A DNA stretch of 64,000 nucleotides, from positions 77,146,009 through 77,210,008 of the forward strand of contig NW_022098076.1 in assembly GCF_002288925.2 (NCBI RefSeq). Direction: 5' to 3'. The notes under the pieces are model-generated. The model saw only the letters and a list, made by a program, of their open reading frames with translations. It had not been told where the DNA came from and made no database searches. The DNA comes from Delphinapterus leucas (lineage: Eukaryota; Chordata; Mammalia; Artiodactyla; Monodontidae). A program made the position numbers and the translations under genes. Shown piece after piece: positions 59,138 through 64,000 of the stretch; within the stretch, counting starts at the first letter, position 1, and every line of letters starts with the position of its first letter.

Positions 59138-59681
59138 CCTCCCGGGCTTGGTGCGCTGGCTCCCCACCAAATCGCAGATGAGGTAGAGACAGCTGCTGGA
59201 GGGACTGAGCGGGGCTGTCGCTTCCCACCCGCTGGCGAGACTGGATCTGCACAAAGCTCCCTTGGCAGCGGGACCAACGGCTGGCGGGCCCTGTCCCCTG
59301 CGGACGCCTACCCAACCCTTACTTCCCTACCTCCCCACAGGCCACCCCACCTTACTCCCAGGAGCCCACTCCTTTTTTACATAAACCAGGTCCCGAGGAC
59401 TACCGCCTCTACTCCCAATCCCAAGGCTGGAAAAACGGATTGCATGTAAAATGTGGGTGCGAATTGTACCTGCCTCATAGGTTTGTTGCGAGGATTAAAT
59501 ATGAACAGCGACTGGATAGTCGGCACTCAATGAATCTAGTCTATTTTTATTATCCTGCTGCTTACTTCCCCCTTACCCGCCTTAAAACCTTCAGCAGTCA
59601 CGGGTTTGACCTGCTGAGTATATGCACATCCATGACTCCTCCACATCCACTGCCATCGCCCAGGTTCAAACCATTGTATTC

Positions 59682-59885
59682 TTTTTTTTTTTTTTTGCGG
59701 TACGTGGGCCTCTCACTGTTGTGGCCTCTCCCGTTGCGGAGCACAGCCTCCGGACGCGCAGGCTCAGGGGCCATGGCTCACGGGTCCAGCCGCTCTGCGG
59801 CATGTGGGATCCTCCCGGACCGTGTCCTCCCGTGTCCCCTGCATTGGCAGGCGGACTCTCAACCACTGCGCCACCAGGGAAGCCC
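59682..59885 (-). mobile_element. CHR-2-type SINE upstream of RESP18
   Basis: T-run and gcggtacgtgggcc start, ccaccagggaagccc end, about 550 bp upstream of the RESP18 start codon. Confidence 0.9.
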
Positions 59886-60519
59886 TACCAAGGCCTTTTA
59901 ATTTTGGGAGTCCTGAACCCCAAACTTGGTGTCCCAAACACTGTGGAAGCTGCAAAAAAAAATCCCTGTTCAGATATTTGATTTTCCACTAGGTTCCTTA
60001 AAATCTTGCCCTGCACTTGTGCCATTTAGAAGGTATCTAAGGATGTGAGGGGGATTTGCATGTGGATTTTGGGTTCCCCTCTCTGTAGCTCACTCACTTC
60101 CCAGAGTTCTTGCTCAATTTCTACCTGCTCTGGCATTCCTGTACTCCAGCCACTACTTCCTTGGCCATTCAGACTTCCACTCTCTGCCTTTCGTGCCTAT
60201 TTCCCCTTGTGCTACAGGAAACCGTGAAGTATCATTAGCGGAAAAGCCTGTTAAATGTGGAACTCATTGGTTGCGGGGGGAGGTTTTCCCTTTTTTCAAG
60301 GATTATATTCCCTCTAGTTTTTCTTGCTTGGCTGGTCTCCATGTTTTCATACAATCACTTTTATATTTTGTCTAGAGTATATACGTTAAATGTTAATGGG
60401 AGGGTCTGACACAAGCTATTTTATCATGCCAGGAACTGGTTATCAATGATTTGTGTTGTACATAATATTCAAAAATTGTTTACAGAAATAATTTAGGCCT
60501 AGGAGCAAATGAGTGTGAG

Positions 60520-61960
60520 CCTGCTTTGAGAAGTACAATGCTACAAGAAAAAGGGACATATTGGTCTTTGGGTGGCTTGAACAGAGGTGGGTGTGCTTCT
60601 TTCTCCCTTTTAAGATTTCAAACTACCAGAGAAATAGCTATCAAAATGATCAATTATATGTGCATCGATACTGCACTTCTTTTCCCTATTCATTGGAGGG
60701 GACCCTAATGTTGAGAGTAATATCCTCAGAAGACCAAGCAGTTTATCAGGCCTATCGGACTTGGAGTTCAAGGGGAGGAATTTCCTTTCCCAAGGGAAAA
60801 AAGACCACCATAAAGTGTGGCAGGTGGTGGGGGGAGGGGAAGTGGATGAGGAAAAATGACACTTCAGCTGTGGTCCTACCCTGCCCTGCATTCATGTTAT
60901 GAATGATGTCTGGAAAGAGAAAGGGATCAGAAACCAGGCTTCCAGCTGCATTACAGACCCACCCCAAATGTCCTCTCTGTTCTGATCCTATATATTTTAC
61001 TTCAGAGGCTCTGCCTGGAACCCACCTGTCCTACCACCGGACAAGCCCACAGAAAGGGTTTTGACAAAAACCCGCTTAATAAATTCAGAAGCAGGTTGTC
61101 CTAGAACTGCTCTTGTAGATGGCATTGCAGGGGGTGGAGGATAGGAATGTTTCAACCAGCTGCAAATTTTGCTCAGAGAAGAAAACAGTTCAAAGAAACC
61201 CTAAAATGGTAGGAAACAAGGGATTTTGAATTTGTGTATATATGTGCTAGATTATTCTCCCTCTAAAATGTAAACTCCCCCTCCCCCAATAAATAACAGG
61301 CTCTAATAACAGCCTTGATTTGGGCAAGTCCTGAGGCACAGTGACTTAGCAACTGCCCCACAGCTGGCCTCACCTTGGCTCCTGTGTTTGATCTTCTCTC
61401 CAGCTCCTGATTTTCCCTTAGATTTAGAGCCAGTCAAGGACCTTAACCTGGAGAAGAATGGCAGATTCTTGTCTGCAGACTTTATACCATGGTAACCAGT
61501 TCTTATCGTGGGGCTCAGTCACTCAGTGCTCCTGAGTGTCACCCTAGCAACTGATCTGGGCAAAGGAAGCACAGTTGCCATGGTGAGAGGAGTCAGAAGC
61601 TGTTCCCTCGGTGAGTATGCAGGTCTGGATTCTCCTTGAGGCTCAAGCTCCTCTGGGTAGAGTTCATGGCCAGCTGGAGGTGCTCAGCCTTCTGCAGTTG
61701 CCCAGCCGAAGCCACCACAGTGTCCCTTGAACCAAAACAATACTTCCTAACAGATCTCTCTGTTCCACTCTTGCCCTCTATCAGTACATTCTCTGACAGT
61801 GCTAAGGTGGTCTTTTAAATTATCATTCTATTCATTTCTTTAAAATCCCTGGTGATTTTCTTCTGCCCTTTGTGTAAGAACTAGTACTCTATACTATGAC
61901 CTGCAAAGTCCCATATGGTCAGTTCTGGGCCTACTTCTCCAACCGCATTTCCTACCACTA
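60520..61960. repeat. Segmental duplication copy B (degenerate RESP18-related 3' remnant)
   Basis: A second copy of 53300-54750, upstream of RESP18. The equivalent of the candidate last exon has lost its AG acceptor and has an early stop. The equivalent of the 54190-54234 segment ends in a good donor (CAAG|gtgagg) and has one open frame (GSKSKGKSGAGEKIKHRSQ). Confidence 0.7.
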
Positions 61961-62029
61961 GCTGTTCTGTTTATTTTTCTTATGTGCTATTTAAAACTAC
62001 AAAATACAATAGCCAAGTTAAAAACTCAC

Positions 62030-63320
62030 TGGATAGGCTCACTAACAGAATAAGAATGACAGAGGAAAGTGTTAGTTAAGTTGAAGATGGATCAATATAA
62101 ATGATCCAATCAGCACAACAGAGAGATAACATTGGGGAAGAAAATTAGCAGAGCCTCAGGGACCTGTGGGACAATACCCAAAGTTCAACATTCATGTCAT
62201 TGGAGTCCCTGAAGGAGAGGAGAAAAAGGGTAGTACATAAAAACTTATTTGAAGAAATCATGGCTGAAAACTTCCCACATTTGTCAAAAGCCATAAACCT
62301 ACAGATTCAACAAGTTCAGTGAACTCCAAATGGGATAAACCTGAAGAAATCCATGTCCTGATACATCATAATCAAACTTGTAAAAACTAAAAGCAAAGAA
62401 AAAAATTGTGAAAACAGTCTGAAAGAAAAACAGCACATCACTTAAAGGAGACAATAATCCAAATGACTGTGTATAGTTCATTATAAATGATGGGAGCCAG
62501 AAGTGTAATAACATTGTTTAAGTGGTGAAGAAAGGAACTGTCAACCCAGGATTCTATATCCAGTAAAATGCACTTCAGGAGTGAAAGTGAAATAAAGAGG
62601 AAGAAAAACTAATTAATTGTCAGCAGACCTGCTCTTCAAGAATTGCTAAAGGAAGTTCTTTGGATAGAAGGGAAATTATATCTGAAGGAAACCTGAAACA
62701 TAAAGAATAAGGGAGAGCAATAGAAATGGGAAATATCTGGGTAAATATTACAGACTATTCTTTCCCTCTTGAATCATTTAAAATATGTATGATGGGGCTT
62801 CCCTGGTGGCGCAGTGGTTGAGAGTCCGCCTGCCAATGCAGGGAACACGGGTTCATGCCCCGGTCCGGGAAGATCCCACATGCCGCGGAGCGGCTGGGCC
62901 CGTGAGCCATGGCCGCTGAGCCTGCGCGTCTGGAGCCTGTGCTCCGCAACGGGAGAGGCCACAACAGTGAGAGGCCCGCGTACTGCAAAATAAATAAATA
63001 AAATAAAATATGTATGATGGTTGAAAGCAAAAATTATAACATTGTCTGATAGAGGTTTCAATGTATGTAGGTGTAATTGATTCTAATTGACCACTACAAC
63101 AGAAATGGGGGAGAGTAATGGGACCTGTATGCTGGTGAGACTTCTACATTCCACTTGAGATGGTAAAACAGTGATTATAAGTAGACTGTGAAAAGTTAAG
63201 CATGTATACTCTGATCCTTAGAGCAACCACTTAAAAAACCATAGAAAGATAGTAAAAAACACAGTTGATACACTAAACTAGAATACTAAAAACTGTTTCA
63301 ATAATCCAAAATAAGAAAGA
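62030..63320 (+). mobile_element. L1/HAL1-like fragment, split by a SINE
   Basis: Typical ORF-derived stretches (gtcattggagtccctgaagg, aacttcccacatttgtcaaa, ttcaagaattgctaaaggaag). Continues after the SINE at 62795-63003. No open frame remains. Confidence 0.65.
62795..63003 (+). mobile_element. CHR-2-type SINE inside an L1-like fragment
   Basis: Near-consensus copy flanked by the exact duplication aaaatatgtatgatgg. Confidence 0.95.
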
Positions 63321-63507
63321 AAAGGGGAAGCACATAATTATGGAGGTTGAGAAGTCCCGTGATCCGCCATCTGCAAGTAGAGAACCAGGCAAGCTGGTGG
63401 TATAATTCAGTCTGGGTCCGAAGCCCCAAGAACCAGAAGCACTGATATCCAACCAAACTCAGAAGATGGATATCTCAGCTCAAGCAGAGATAGCAAATTT
63501 TTAATGT

Positions 63508-63624
63508 CTTTTTTTTTTTTGCTGCACCACGTGAGGCATGCGGAACTTCACCAACCAGGGATCGAACCTGCATCCCCTGCAGTGGAAGCACAGAGTCTTA
63601 ACCACTGGACCACCAGGGAAGTCC
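63508..63624 (-). mobile_element. Short tRNA-derived SINE (Bov-tA/ART2-like)
   Basis: T-run, gctgcaccacgtgaggcatgcgg, gggatcgaacctgcatccc, ending ccaccagggaagtcc. Confidence 0.8.
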
Positions 63625-64000
63625 ACAGAGACAGTGAATTTGTCCTTCGTCCACCTTTTTATTCTGTTCAGGCCCTCAATGGATTGGATGATGTCTACCT
63701 GCGTTGGTGATCTTCTTTACTCAATCTACTGATTTCAAAGGCTAACCTTTTCCAGAGACACCTTCACAGGCACACTCAAGAATAACATTTTCCTAGCTAT
63801 CTGGGCATCCCTTAGTGCAGTCAAATTAACACAGAAAATTAACCATCACAGTGAGCAACTGGGAGTGAATCCTGCTGGGGACCCCTGAGGGTCTGTGTAG
63901 AACTGAGATTGACCCCCACCAAGGGAAGGATATGCTGAAACTTTTACCCACTAAACTAAGTCCTTAATTGGTTGAGGGCAGCCTCTGAGGGTGTTAAATC

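Overview
The window is nuclear DNA from a mammal, most likely a toothed whale or dolphin. Its genes are vertebrate genes with GT-AG introns. At least a dozen young tRNA-derived SINEs belong to the CHR-1/CHR-2 type that is abundant in cetaceans, and they lie among old L2, MIR and L1 sequence. The gene order TUBA4B, DNAJB2, PTPRN (with mir-153-1 inside it), RESP18 matches human chromosome 2q35. I see no bacterial, phage, CRISPR or plasmid feature.

Layout: 1-6.1 kb is repeat-rich intergenic DNA (an L2 broken by insertions, and SINEs). 6.16-11.85 kb (+) holds a four-exon alpha-tubulin, best called TUBA4B, with a complete 460-codon reading frame. 11.9-16.9 kb is intergenic. 17.1-24.3 kb (+) holds DNAJB2, with a CpG-rich 5' end, nine coding exons for the long CaaX-ending isoform, and an alternative last exon for the short isoform. 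26.0-45.4 kb (-) holds PTPRN: 23 coding exons sum to 2940 nt (979 aa). The mir-153-1 hairpin lies in the intron between 27.8 and 30.8 kb, on the PTPRN strand. 46-53 kb is repeat-rich (L1, SINEs, a MaLR LTR). 53.5-59.25 kb (-) holds RESP18, a short paralogue of the PTPRN N-terminus. 60.5-64 kb contains a degenerate second copy of the RESP18 3' region, followed by L1 and SINE sequence.

Function: PTPRN (IA-2/ICA512) and RESP18 are both neuroendocrine dense-core-granule proteins and are tandem paralogues here. Their homology still extends into introns. miR-153 is co-transcribed with PTPRN. DNAJB2 is a neuronal Hsp70 co-chaperone with ubiquitin-interacting motifs. TUBA4B encodes a divergent alpha-tubulin with an unusual C-terminal tail.

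The points most worth a second look are the intact but tail-extended TUBA4B, the PTPRN/RESP18 duplication history (a relic exon, a third partial copy, shared L2 insertions), a stray DNAJB2 exon fragment at 25.3 kb, and two in-frame retainable introns. Exon boundaries were read by eye from splice sites and frame. UTR ends and repeat edges are approximate.
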